Part shown: piece after piece, positions 9,214 to 17,783 of the stretch | Numbering within the stretch: position 1 is the first letter of the stretch | Layout of the letters: the number at the start of each line of letters is the position of its first letter | Origin: Paraburkholderia ferrariae NBRC 106233 | GTDB taxonomy: Bacteria > Pseudomonadota > Gammaproteobacteria > Burkholderiales > Burkholderiaceae | Assembly: GCF_000685035.1 (NCBI RefSeq) | Contig: NZ_BAYB01000013.1 | Location: forward strand, 124,001-188,000 | Direction: 5' to 3' | Length of the DNA: 64,000 nucleotides | The notes under the pieces: model-generated | Databases searched by the model: none | Told to the model about the DNA's origin: nothing | The model's input: only the letters and a program-made list of their open reading frames with translations | Translations under genes and position numbers: made by a program

Positions 9214-9462
9214 AACTGCCTCTCTTCGAAGAAAGTCGGACTCGATCTTATCGCCGCGACAGAACCATCCCGGCGCCGGCTCGATCGTCCCCCGTAGTCT
9301 GTCAACAGCCAAAAGCGGACCAAGGTGCCGCAGACTGATTGCCCATTCCCGACTGAAGGACACCGGTGCTCAACCCGCGCTTCGTATCGATTCAGATCTT
9401 CGCCACCGCCCGCCCGGAAAATGCACCGAACGGTTGTGGCGCGATTTTCTCTCCAATGCCAC

Positions 9463-9477
9463 TCGAGGTAACCTCGA
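9463..9477. promoter_or_regulatory. Palindrome between porin and FAH-family genes
   Basis: TCGAGGT-A-ACCTCGA is a perfect 7-base-arm palindrome about 250 bases upstream of the FAH-family start and 40 bases past the porin stop. It could be an operator for the FAH-SDR unit; the lack of a T-run argues against a terminator. The rest of the 9214-9518 gap shows nothing recognisable. Confidence 0.3.
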
Positions 9478-9518
9478 ATGACCGTAGATAAATCTTGATC
9501 CGACGTAGCGATTTCCCC

Positions 9519-11003
9519 TTAGAACAGAAAAGTCAGGTTGGCGGTCACAACGAGCGCACTTCCGGTGTCCGGCGCATAGGTGATGGGCGTCGGATTGTTG
9601 GTGTAACGAACGCCCACGCCCGCATACACCCCACGATACACCTTTGCTTTGTAGGCCAGAGTGAATGTCGTGCTGCTGGAATGAGTCAGGGAACCGGCAG
9701 CCCGTGACGCAGCCTGCGCATACGGGCTGAATGAGTTCCTGTCGATGATGAACGAGTACGTGTCCTGTGGCCGGCTGGCGAACGGGCCGACCGCATAGAA
9801 TCTTAATTCATATGTGCTGTCAATTGCCGTAAATTCCGAATTGCCTCGCTGAACAGAGAAGCCGGCAAACAGACCTCGATAAGGTGCGGAGGCAGAAAAT
9901 CCATATACTTGCTGATCACCCATGAGGTACCACGCGTATTCACCCGTTGCGCGCCCGCCGTTCTTGTAGTCGGTGTACAAACTATTGTTATGTATATACC
10001 CGGCTCGGTACCAGCTTTGCATTCTGCTCGCTGTTGGTTCGGTCTTGTAGCCCAACTCGTTAATTAACAGAGTCCGGGCGTTCTTTATGTGCCACTTAAG
10101 CGATGATGGATTCTCGAGGTTTTCCTGCCCATATCCGTCAGGACTGGAGGCGGCCTGCACCCCAAATTTGTCATAGATCGCGTCGGTCAAATGAAACGTG
10201 AGATTCACTCCTGGGCGCGATGCCAGCGAGCTCGACAACCCGGCCTCCGCGGGCACTGTTCCGGAAGCCCCGAAAATCACATTTGTGATGTTCCCCGCGA
10301 TGTAGGGACCGTAGAATTCGAAATCGTTGCCCAGGTAGCCGAGCTTGGCCTCCACTCGCTTATTGAAGAGTGTCTGGTAGTAGTAGAGCTGTCCCAACGT
10401 GAGGACGTCCGGCGTCCCCGCAGTCCAGTTGGTCCGGATCCAAACTCCGTCGACCACAATCTGCCCGTCCGGAATGCCGTATCGCGAGAGATCCGCGACG
10501 ACAGCAAGGTTCGCTGTCGCGATGTACGTGTTTCTCTGGCCATCGTAGCGCTGCTTTCCCGCTGGGGGACCACTTCCCGCTGAGCCACCAAGCACGTTGT
10601 CCTCAACGTGGCCTACCCAGAACCCCTGGTAGCCAATTCCGTTCTCCGCGAGCATTCGGCGGAAGCTGTTGTCCCCTGTCAGGGTTCCGGCGGGCGGCGG
10701 GAAGTCGACAAAAATGCCCTTGATACGGACGTCTGAGTAAAGATCACTTCCACTCGCAGGCGCGACGGGAACGGCTGGTACAGAAGCCGGGGCCGTCTCC
10801 GCCACGACTGTCGGCGCGGTTGGCGGCGTCGCCGGCGCTGGGTCCGCCGTCACCGTCTGGGGACTTTCGGCTAGCGCTCCGGATTCGTCTTTTGCCGGTC
10901 CAGTGCTGGCCGCCATTGCACCTTGAACGCTCAGGAGGGCCAGCACCATCACTGCCAGGTTGCTGCGCAGCCTCATATTTCCATTCGTTCTACTTACGAT
11001 CAT
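9519..11003 (-). CDS. OprB-like outer-membrane porin
   Basis: A 494-residue outer-membrane protein. A signal peptide is evident (hydrophobic LAVMVLALLSVQG then AMA-A near residue 32), followed by a Pro/Ala/Thr-rich linker of about 50 residues, then beta-strand-rich sequence ending in TANLTFLF with the terminal Phe needed for outer-membrane insertion. The strand pattern and phrases such as GYQGFWVGHVEDN and FGVQAASSPDGYG resemble carbohydrate-selective porins of the OprB type in Burkholderiales. The start at 11003 is preceded by GGAGACAC; an alternative at 10976 has a weaker site. It likely admits the cluster's growth substrate. A small hairpin (CGCCCT/AGGGCG, 11084-11099) lies upstream. Confidence 0.75.
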   Translation of the reverse strand: MIVSRTNGNMRLRSNLAVMVLALLSVQGAMAASTGPAKDESGALAESPQTVTADPAPATPPTAPTVVAETAPASVPAVPVAPASGSDLYSDVRIKGIFVDFPPPAGTLTGDNSFRRMLAENGIGYQGFWVGHVEDNVLGGSAGSGPPAGKQRYDGQRNTYIATANLAVVADLSRYGIPDGQIVVDGVWIRTNWTAGTPDVLTLGQLYYYQTLFNKRVEAKLGYLGNDFEFYGPYIAGNITNVIFGASGTVPAEAGLSSSLASRPGVNLTFHLTDAIYDKFGVQAASSPDGYGQENLENPSSLKWHIKNARTLLINELGYKTEPTASRMQSWYRAGYIHNNSLYTDYKNGGRATGEYAWYLMGDQQVYGFSASAPYRGLFAGFSVQRGNSEFTAIDSTYELRFYAVGPFASRPQDTYSFIIDRNSFSPYAQAASRAAGSLTHSSSTTFTLAYKAKVYRGVYAGVGVRYTNNPTPITYAPDTGSALVVTANLTFLF

Positions 11004-11198
11004 CTAGTGTCTCCATTTTTGTAATACTCTTGTAGATTTCCGATTGCAACAGCGTTTCGTGCGCTCTGTCGCGACAGCCTCCCCGCCCTCTTAAGGGCGA
11101 GTTTCAACGTTTCCCGCTTCCTGGCAGGTCGCGTAGTATCGGTGTGCTAGCGGATGCCGGTCGACCAGGCTCGCCTGGAGATACGCTCCCTGAGGCGT

Positions 11199-12188
11199 TC
11201 AGTCGTTGATGTTCGCAGCCGGTAAAAAGTCTTCTGCCGGTTTGGCAAAATAGCGCCCACTTCTGAGTGCACCCGCCAAGGTCGTGCGCAGTCCGGTCCG
11301 GTGATACTGCGGATCAAACCCCATCGCCGCATGCAGGAAGCGGCGGTTGTCCCACAGCATCACGTCATTCGGGGTCCAGTGATGCGCGTAGACGTTGGAG
11401 GGATCGGCGAGATATCCAGCAAGCTCTGCGAGTAACGCGTCGCTTTCCACCTGGTCCATACCGATGAAAGTATCGATATACGTCGGACTGATATAGAGGC
11501 TCTTCCGGCCTGTTTCAGGGTGTTGAATCACGACCGGATGCACTACGGATGGGTAACGATTGATGATCTCTTTCCCCGCCCACAACTGTGCGGAGCCCGA
11601 GAACTCCTCGGGGGTTGCCGGACGCACACTGTGCCAGAGTGCACCTGGGCGGGACTGCTGAAAGGGCCCCATGCGCAGCGTTGCCTTGAACTCCAATTTG
11701 TCGATCCGCTGCTTCGTTGCCTCGGGCAACTGGTCATAAGCCTTCTGACTGTCTGCGAACAGGGTCTCACCATCTTTCGGCGGCACCTCTACCAAACGCA
11801 GTAGAGCCCCCTTGCAGATCTCTAGCGTGTATGCGGTATCGCGATGCCAAGGCAGTCTCCCCTCGCGCAACTGATCTCCATCGTATACATATGCACTCGC
11901 GGAGCCACGCCGCGAGCCACCCAATTCGATCAGGTAAGGCTCGTCTTTCGCGCGGATTTCCGGCATCGGATGCATTTCCAGCTTACCAAAGCAGCGGCTG
12001 AGTGCCAGGTGCTGGGCATTAGTCTTTACTGCTTCACGGAAAAGCAGAATGCCGTGCTCAAGCCAGGTCGCATACAGGGCAGCGCGTGTGGCATCGGAAA
12101 TTGGCTTCTCGAGATCCAGGCCGACGATTTCAGCGCCGACCCGCATGGGCTTTACCGAAAATCCCACCGCGGTCATACCGTTAGTCAT
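11199..12188 (-). CDS. TauD/TfdA family Fe(II)/2-oxoglutarate-dependent dioxygenase (copy 2)
   Basis: A 329-residue paralogue of the gene at 4154-5131, with the same landmarks: HRD in RLPWHRDTAYTLE, distal His in LWDNRRFLHAAMGFDP, and Arg in RTGLRTTLAGALRSGRYF. The start at 12188 has a GAGGT ribosome site; a longer frame to 12257 adds 23 residues without family similarity. The likely promoter is far upstream (12.65-12.70 kb), giving an unusually long leader. The two copies probably act on related intermediates, or one replaced the other after transfer; the sequence does not decide. Confidence 0.87.
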   Translation of the reverse strand: MTNGMTAVGFSVKPMRVGAEIVGLDLEKPISDATRAALYATWLEHGILLFREAVKTNAQHLALSRCFGKLEMHPMPEIRAKDEPYLIELGGSRRGSASAYVYDGDQLREGRLPWHRDTAYTLEICKGALLRLVEVPPKDGETLFADSQKAYDQLPEATKQRIDKLEFKATLRMGPFQQSRPGALWHSVRPATPEEFSGSAQLWAGKEIINRYPSVVHPVVIQHPETGRKSLYISPTYIDTFIGMDQVESDALLAELAGYLADPSNVYAHHWTPNDVMLWDNRRFLHAAMGFDPQYHRTGLRTTLAGALRSGRYFAKPAEDFLPAANIND

Positions 12189-13013
12189 ACCTACCTCTTC
12201 ACAGTTCAGTGCTGACTCCAGCCAGTTCTCACATCGCTGGAGCCATACACAAGTCACGAAAAAAACTGTTCACCCGGACATGCCGTCGCAGGACGCATGC
12301 GCTATCGGACAGCGCCGCAGAAGCGAAGGAAATCGCTCTCCTCACGGCGCGGCAGCGCATTCGCTGATGAACAAGGCGATAGGAAAGTCGTCACGAGGAT
12401 TTAGCGGGGCGGTTTCCGGCTATGCCATAGGCGTAACGTATCCGCACCGGCCGCAGATCGTGCCAACTCAAAACAGAGCAGGTAATGGGACCGGCGATCC
12501 GTAGACTGGCGATGCCGCGACCGGCGGCCAACGCAACGTTCAGGTGGCATTTCGTCTCCGTAATCTTTTCTCTCTTGACGCGGCCCCATCCGGCTCGATA
12601 CCGGTGAACGCCAGCATGCAGAACTGCCGTCGGGCAGCTGCCCGAGACACATTATGTATCCATATGTGTATATGTTAGTTACTTCTTGATGGTTGTCAAG
12701 AACGTGCCTACCCGAATATCGGAGGCATCCTGCCACCGGCGAGCCGCCGGCACACGGTTGAGATTCCAGCCGTCAGTAGCGCGAATCGGGTACAGAGCTG
12801 CACCTATGGAACGACATGCGAAAATGGCGCTTCCCGGGATTTTCATCTGACCGACATCCTCGATGTACCGGGAAGATCAGAAACGCCTCGAATCCGGCGC
12901 AAGCCGCTATCTTCAACGGGTCAATGCTTTTCCTGGTTTTCCGCTTCGCAAGCCCTGGCGAAGTCTACGGATAGCAATGGTCCGTTTTTAGCGCAGACCT
13001 TGAGATTGCAGAT
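12189..13013. other. Long intergenic region holding the copy-2 dioxygenase promoter
   Basis: About 825 bases between the dioxygenase start and the E2 core gene's stop. Besides the operator-promoter at 12652-12702, I see no gene: open frames on both strands lack ribosome sites and family-like sequence. The 460 bases between promoter and dioxygenase start may be the scar of a lost gene or a long leader. Confidence 0.45.
12652..12702 (-). promoter_or_regulatory. Operator-promoter, copy 1 (TTCTTGA-N6-TCAAGAA)
   Basis: On the minus strand a TTGACA -35 box (complement of 12694-12699) and a TAACAT -10 box (complement of 12672-12677) are 16 bases apart. A perfect inverted repeat TTCTTGA-N6-TCAAGAA (12683-12702) covers the -35 box. 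The sequence continuing downstream matches the region at 23312-23363, which has the same architecture in front of the second Rieske gene. The layout fits repression by a dimeric regulator, and the TetR gene at 24.2 kb is the natural candidate (inference). Confidence 0.65.
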
Positions 13014-13757
13014 CTATGCGAGGAAATCCTCAGTTTCGAGCCGTTCAGCAATGAAGCGGACGAAGCGCGCGGCGTCAACACCATTGATCACACGATGATC
13101 ATAGCTAAGCGATAAAGGGAGCATCTGCCGCCAGCTGAGATTTCCATCGATGTCACGGACCGCAGTCTCGCGCGTGCGGGTTACGCCGAGAATGGCCACT
13201 TCTGGCGCATTGACGATCGGAGTAAAGCCCGTCCCCCCGATATGACCGAGGGAGGTCACGGTCATACATCCCCCAGACATCTGGTCCATCGGCAGGCCCT
13301 TGGACTTCGCTTTGCTGGAAAGCTCAGCGAGTTCGGTTGCAATCTGGGTTACGGACTTGGCATCACAATCCCGGATAACAGGTACGAGCAGTCCCCCGGG
13401 GGTATCCACGGCAACGCCAATGTGGATATAGGATTTCAGGACGAGTTCGCCCTTGTCGTCCAGCGAGGCGTTGAATTGTGGAAACTCCCGCAACGCCATA
13501 GCCAACGTTTTCACGATCACGGGAACCAGGGTCAGCCGGACCGCGCCGTCGACGTTGTGTGCCTTGCGTCGAGCCTCGAGCTGGCTAACGTCCGCTTCGT
13601 CCTGGTGAGTAACATGCGGAATCATCACCCAGTTGCGGGCCAGAAAACTAGCCACCAGTCGCTGTATCTTGGACAGGGGCTTACGTTGAATAACACCGAA
13701 CTGACCATGATCAACTTTCGGCCAGGCAGCCAGATCTTTTGCCCATTGCTCACTCAT
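13014..13757 (-). CDS. 2-oxoacid dehydrogenase E2, catalytic acyltransferase core only
   Basis: A 247-residue protein made of just the acyltransferase core of dihydrolipoamide acyltransferases. The core begins at about residue 20 (VIQRKPLSKIQRLVASFLAR) and includes the VPVIRDCDAKSV strand, TVTSLGHIGGTGFTPIVNAP and the active-site DHRVINGVDAARF. It most resembles the AceF/pyruvate dehydrogenase type. There is no lipoyl domain and no peripheral-subunit-binding domain, while a free lipoyl protein is encoded at 15767-15997. The start at 13757 has AGGAG 12 bases upstream; a longer frame to 13835 overruns that site. It would form the complex core and transfer acyl groups to CoA using E1 encoded at 19.5-21.5 kb. 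No E3 gene is in the window. Confidence 0.85.
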   Translation of the reverse strand: MSEQWAKDLAAWPKVDHGQFGVIQRKPLSKIQRLVASFLARNWVMIPHVTHQDEADVSQLEARRKAHNVDGAVRLTLVPVIVKTLAMALREFPQFNASLDDKGELVLKSYIHIGVAVDTPGGLLVPVIRDCDAKSVTQIATELAELSSKAKSKGLPMDQMSGGCMTVTSLGHIGGTGFTPIVNAPEVAILGVTRTRETAVRDIDGNLSWRQMLPLSLSYDHRVINGVDAARFVRFIAERLETEDFLA

Positions 13758-13868
13758 GGTTGCACAACTCCTCATAAGACATGTAAAGGCACCCGTGCGT
13801 CCGATGCATTCATTGGATTTTTCGCTTGCCAGCACGAAGAACGAATGACGTGGAAAATCCCGTAGCGC

Positions 13869-15635
13869 TCACCGCGCCTCGAGGTCCGCTGCAGACCGTT
13901 CCATGCTCGCGGCCCGTCCCGCCCTTCGCCCCGAAAACACACAATCGGCAAGCGACATGCCGCTGATGTAGCCCCCGGAGCACAAGCCAACGGCCACTCG
14001 ACCTGCCGCATAAAGGCCTGCAATCGCTTCGCCGCCTTCAGTCAGAACCGCCCCGGTTTTTTCGTCTACCCGCAGACCGCCGAGGGTGAACATTTTTGAG
14101 AAGGAGAAGCGGTTCGTCACAGCCAGGTTAAGGGCAAAATAGGGGGCATCGCTGATTGGGCGAAGATGATCAACAAGCTTGCCGAACGGGTCCCGGTGAA
14201 TACCTGACGTACGGTTATACTCAGCCAGCGTTAAAGCCAGTCTGTCGGGTTCGATACCCAGTTTTCGGGCCAGGCCGCGAATACTGACACCCCAGCGAGT
14301 TCCACCCGCGACGATGTTCAGCAAGGTCGGCGCGTACAGAAGTTTGAATTCGGCGCGCGGTGCCGTGACGCACTGCCAGAGTGCTCGCAGGAAACTGTAC
14401 CGGTCGAGGATCAGCCAGGCTTTGCCGCCCGGCTGTTTTGCGATTGCCGCACCAAGGTCGCCTGTGTAAGCGTCTTCATTGAGGAAACGTTCACCGTGTT
14501 GATTCACGGCGACTCCCTCGAGCAATGCCGCTGGCGGCGAGATCGACCGGTTGATGAAGAAGCTGTCGGGGCGGGAGACGGTTCCCCCTACGGAGCAGCC
14601 AAGGTCCATGCCGCTTCCGTCGTCGCCAATGGACCCCAGGCGCACAATGGCGCTTAGATGGGCGGCAACGAACGGTCGAACCTCTGCGATCTTCTCGCGG
14701 TTAAAGACGAACCCACCAGTCGCCAGGACAACGCCGCGCCGCGCCCGGATCCGAACCAGCTCCACCTTCTGCTCGCATTCCATCTTGCGGCAAGCCTCGA
14801 TGTCACGCTCCTGGGCTTCCGGATCCAATGGCCTGAGTGGCGTCACGGAGTCGAAGATGGCCTGGTGCGAGGCTGTGTCCGCTTCAGCGACGGCTTGCGC
14901 TTCCACACCGATCACGCGCCCTGCCCGGTCCACGATCAGGCGCGTAACGGGTGCGTGACGGACAACGTCGATTTTCCGCCTTTCGACGGCATCCCTGAGC
15001 GTCCCGAAAAAAACATTACCCGTATAACCCTTCCCGAGTGCTCTGTGACCGCGTGGAGCGGGCCGTGCGCCGATCTTCTGTGCCAGCTGTTTTTCATTTC
15101 CCGAATAGTAGAGGGAATATTTCTCGGGCGGGTAGAAAGTCTTTTCCTTAAACACAGTACCGGTTAGCGGCATGCCGTGGTCGATCAGCCAGTCGACATC
15201 GGCCGCACTGCCTTCACAGAACCGGCGTAGTGTCTCCGGCTCAACGGCATCACGCAGTTCAACTTTCAGATACCGATACATGTCCTCGATGTCGTCGTCA
15301 ACGCCTTCACGCGCCTGAACACGGGTCGCTCCCGCGTAGACGATGCCGCCACTGTAGGCAGTCGCACCGCCACCGTTGAAGCGATCGAGCACGACTACGT
15401 CCGCACCTTCCTCATGCGCCTGGAGAGCCGCGCACGCACCGGCCGCACCGAATCCCACAACAACGATATCGACCTCCCTCGTCCAGTCGATATCTGCTGG
15501 CGTGTCGACGTAAAGCGGAGCCTCCGCGACTGAAAGCGGTGGTCGGTGCGGAGTTCCATCCGCAGGCAGACTATCGTCTTGCTTCGAAAACATAGCAGGT
15601 CCGCCGGCAATACCTTCAACCGATTCTTTATCCAT
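13869..15635 (-). CDS. FAD-dependent dehydrogenase, ketosteroid-dehydrogenase/fumarate-reductase type (copy 2)
   Basis: A 588-residue flavoprotein. The ADP-binding Rossmann motif is in DIVVVGFGAAGACAALQAHE near residue 55, followed by VVVLDRFNGGGATAYSGG, and the C-terminal FAD segment is GLYAAGRVAVGLCSGGYISG, then LADCVFSGRRAG. This arrangement is that of 3-ketosteroid-delta-1-dehydrogenases, flavocytochrome c and soluble fumarate reductases. It shares most landmarks with the 562-residue protein at 17784-19472. It lies between the lipoyl protein gene (131 bases upstream) and the E2 core gene (111 bases downstream), so it is probably co-expressed with them. Likely reaction: introducing or reducing a C=C bond next to a carbonyl (family inference). 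Confidence 0.82.
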   Translation of the reverse strand: MDKESVEGIAGGPAMFSKQDDSLPADGTPHRPPLSVAEAPLYVDTPADIDWTREVDIVVVGFGAAGACAALQAHEEGADVVVLDRFNGGGATAYSGGIVYAGATRVQAREGVDDDIEDMYRYLKVELRDAVEPETLRRFCEGSAADVDWLIDHGMPLTGTVFKEKTFYPPEKYSLYYSGNEKQLAQKIGARPAPRGHRALGKGYTGNVFFGTLRDAVERRKIDVVRHAPVTRLIVDRAGRVIGVEAQAVAEADTASHQAIFDSVTPLRPLDPEAQERDIEACRKMECEQKVELVRIRARRGVVLATGGFVFNREKIAEVRPFVAAHLSAIVRLGSIGDDGSGMDLGCSVGGTVSRPDSFFINRSISPPAALLEGVAVNQHGERFLNEDAYTGDLGAAIAKQPGGKAWLILDRYSFLRALWQCVTAPRAEFKLLYAPTLLNIVAGGTRWGVSIRGLARKLGIEPDRLALTLAEYNRTSGIHRDPFGKLVDHLRPISDAPYFALNLAVTNRFSFSKMFTLGGLRVDEKTGAVLTEGGEAIAGLYAAGRVAVGLCSGGYISGMSLADCVFSGRRAGRAASMERSAADLEAR

Positions 15636-15766
15636 GACCTAAACTCGCTCTTTGTCAGCCACACCCCGGAAAGCACATGCGTCGAAATAGCTGGCCCCTC
15701 GTAACGCGCGCCAATCATCGCCGGTCTTCGAGCTGAAGCCGCATACCGGATCCTGCCTGCCACGTC

Positions 15767-15997
15767 CTATTCAATAATTCCAATCACCGTACCCACGGCA
15801 TAGGTTTCCCCCAGACGGCCGATAATCTTCAGTCTGCCGGTGGCTGGACTTTCAATCTCATTCGTCGACTTCTCTGCCTCGATAGCGTAAAGGGGATCGC
15901 CCTCCTTTACATTAGCCCCGTCTTCTGCCAGCCATTCGGCAAGAATCCCCTCACTCATTTCGAAGCCAAGTTGGGGCACAAGAATTTCCGTCGCCAT
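15767..15997 (-). CDS. Free-standing lipoyl (biotinyl-lipoyl) domain protein
   Basis: A 76-residue protein that is a single lipoyl domain: MATEILVPQLGFEMSEG at the start, then AEWLAEDGANVKEGDPLYAI, the lipoylation-site hairpin EAEKSTNEIESPATG (Lys at about residue 43), and VGTVIGIIE at the end. A strong purine-rich ribosome site (GGAAGG) precedes ATG 15997. In usual E2 proteins this domain is fused to the catalytic core; here the core is a separate gene (13014-13757), with an FAD enzyme gene between. The protein should act as a diffusible swinging arm between E1, E2 core and E3. Confidence 0.88.
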   Translation of the reverse strand: MATEILVPQLGFEMSEGILAEWLAEDGANVKEGDPLYAIEAEKSTNEIESPATGRLKIIGRLGETYAVGTVIGIIE

Positions 15998-16307
15998 TGA
16001 ATTTTTTTCCTTCCGCTGAATAAATTAAAAGGCAAAATTTTAAAAAATATCGATCGAAATTACACGCACGCTGATCGCTCCCGCTTACCGATGCCTCGGG
16101 TGATATCCTGCATACGCAGGACATTGAGGCGATGCGGTTCCAACTATCCGGTCAACGGGTTCGACATCGAGTCTGGCCGTCCTGCAGCGTCGAATTACGG
16201 TTACAGAGTCATCTGTCACCCGGCAACCATGGCGATTGCTCGACATCTGGCAATGTCCTGCTGCTGCAGCAAGCAGACGGATCGCCAGTCAGCGCCGCAG
16301 ACTCGAC
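15998..16307. other. AT-rich promoter region of the lipoyl-FAD-E2 unit
   Basis: The 310 bases between the MFS stop and the lipoyl protein start include an AT-rich block (16020-16060) next to the start and a hairpin or operator TCCTGC-ATAC-GCAGGA at 16106-16121. This suggests that the lipoyl, FAD and E2 genes have their own promoter, apart from the E1 operon upstream. No gene is recognised. Confidence 0.4.
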
Positions 16308-17678
16308 TCATTTACGCCAGACGGCAGCTTCCGCTACTGCCTTGCGCATTGGCGCACAGGCGAGCCAGAACAGCACAGCCGCGATCGGCGCCATGATCAA
16401 CATTGAGAGAGTGAGACTGTCGCCCAGCCGTGCCTCGTCTCGAAAGATCAGATCAGTACATCCCGCAACCAGCATTGGTCCAAACCCGTAACCCAGTCCA
16501 GAGGAGACCAACAGAAAGATACTGGAGACTACACCGCGAAATTCACTGGGTGTCGTGAGCGGAATCGCCGCTCCTATCCCAGCTACGCCAAGACACATGA
16601 AGGTCAGCGCCACAGCGACGAGGAACATTGAATACGTACTCGCATGCACTGCCAGGATAACGAAAGATCCGAGCAATAAGGCAATCACCATTAACACACG
16701 CATATGCGCGTCTCTTACACCGCGACGATGATGTAGATAGTCAATGATCTGCCCAATGAGTAACATGGAAATACAAACTGCCACCACAGAGAACATTGCG
16801 AAGGTAAAGCTGATCTGGGCAATCGGACGGTGAAAGTGGCGAACGGCATAAGTCGGCGCCCAGGAGAGCCACCCGATTGCACACATGAGGAGCGAGCCAT
16901 ACCCAAAAAACATGGGAGCGTAAAACTTCCCTTTGTTTTTCATATACCCCAGTGCACTCGCCAGCGACGCACGTGATTCGGGTTGCAGACGTTCACGCCG
17001 CTCGGGTTCGGGAAAGGTCAGGACAAGCGGTAGCACGAGAAGAGACGGCACCGCCGCAGCCATGAAGACGATCTGCCATGTTGCGTAATGCCCCCCGAGG
17101 AAGGACAGACCCGCGCGGGGAATTGTCGCCAGCATCAGGCCGCCGAGCGCGAATCCGACACCATTCCCAATGGTGGCACCCATTCCAAAGATCGAGAACG
17201 CAAGGCCCTGCCGTCTATGCGGGATTGCATCGCCGATCAAGGAATACGCAGCAGGCGACAGCGTAGCCTCGCCCGCTCCCACAGCCAGCCGCGCGAGAAG
17301 CAGATACTCGAGACCATGAGTCAGACCGCAACAAAGTGTCGCGATCGACCATACGAAGACACCCGCCAGAATCAGCATTCGACGGGACCATCGATCGATC
17401 AGATAACCGAGGGGTACGCCCAGCACGGAGAAGAAAACGGCGAACGCCAATCCTTGCACCATGCTGATCTGGAAATCGGAGATGTGCAGGTCAGCTTTGA
17501 TCATCGGAATCAACAGACCGACGATCATGCGATCCAGTTGCGACGTCAGATAAAGCAGCACCAGCACACCAAGCATGTACCAGCCGCGCACGGCGGCCAC
17601 CGGCGCCGACTGCGACAGTCGCCCTGTCGTCTCCGTCCGACCTGCAGCGACTTCTTTGCCGTCAATGTCCATCAACAT
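16308..17678 (-). CDS. MFS transporter
   Basis: A 456-residue inner-membrane transporter with about 12 predicted hydrophobic segments. Family motifs include LTSQLDRMIVGLLIPMIKAD in helix 1, the loop motif GYLIDRWSRRMLI between helices 2 and 3, and RLAVGAGEATLSPAAYSLIG in helix 4-5, as in spinster-like and aromatic-acid MFS carriers. The start at 17678 follows AGGAGGAGG; an upstream ATG at 17705 lacks a site. It lies 105 bases after the FAD gene on the same strand and probably imports the cluster's substrate or exports an intermediate. Confidence 0.87.
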   Translation of the reverse strand: MLMDIDGKEVAAGRTETTGRLSQSAPVAAVRGWYMLGVLVLLYLTSQLDRMIVGLLIPMIKADLHISDFQISMVQGLAFAVFFSVLGVPLGYLIDRWSRRMLILAGVFVWSIATLCCGLTHGLEYLLLARLAVGAGEATLSPAAYSLIGDAIPHRRQGLAFSIFGMGATIGNGVGFALGGLMLATIPRAGLSFLGGHYATWQIVFMAAAVPSLLVLPLVLTFPEPERRERLQPESRASLASALGYMKNKGKFYAPMFFGYGSLLMCAIGWLSWAPTYAVRHFHRPIAQISFTFAMFSVVAVCISMLLIGQIIDYLHHRRGVRDAHMRVLMVIALLLGSFVILAVHASTYSMFLVAVALTFMCLGVAGIGAAIPLTTPSEFRGVVSSIFLLVSSGLGYGFGPMLVAGCTDLIFRDEARLGDSLTLSMLIMAPIAAVLFWLACAPMRKAVAEAAVWRK

Positions 17679-17783
17679 GATCCTCCTCCTGGAAACACGC
17701 GGCACTTTTCCTTGCCGTTGCTTCGTCGTCAGTTATTCTTTCGTCGTCCGTTTTACAGGACGTCTCGGCGCATGCAGGATTTG

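Noticed and set aside
9463..9477. TCGAGGTAACCTCGA as porin terminator
   Set aside because: No T-run on either side and a one-base centre, which cannot form a hairpin loop; an operator is more plausible.
13014..13130. Asn in the DHRVINGVD active-site motif of E2 as a sign of inactivity
   Set aside because: Asn at this place is found in some active pyruvate dehydrogenase E2 proteins, so it is not evidence of a dead enzyme.
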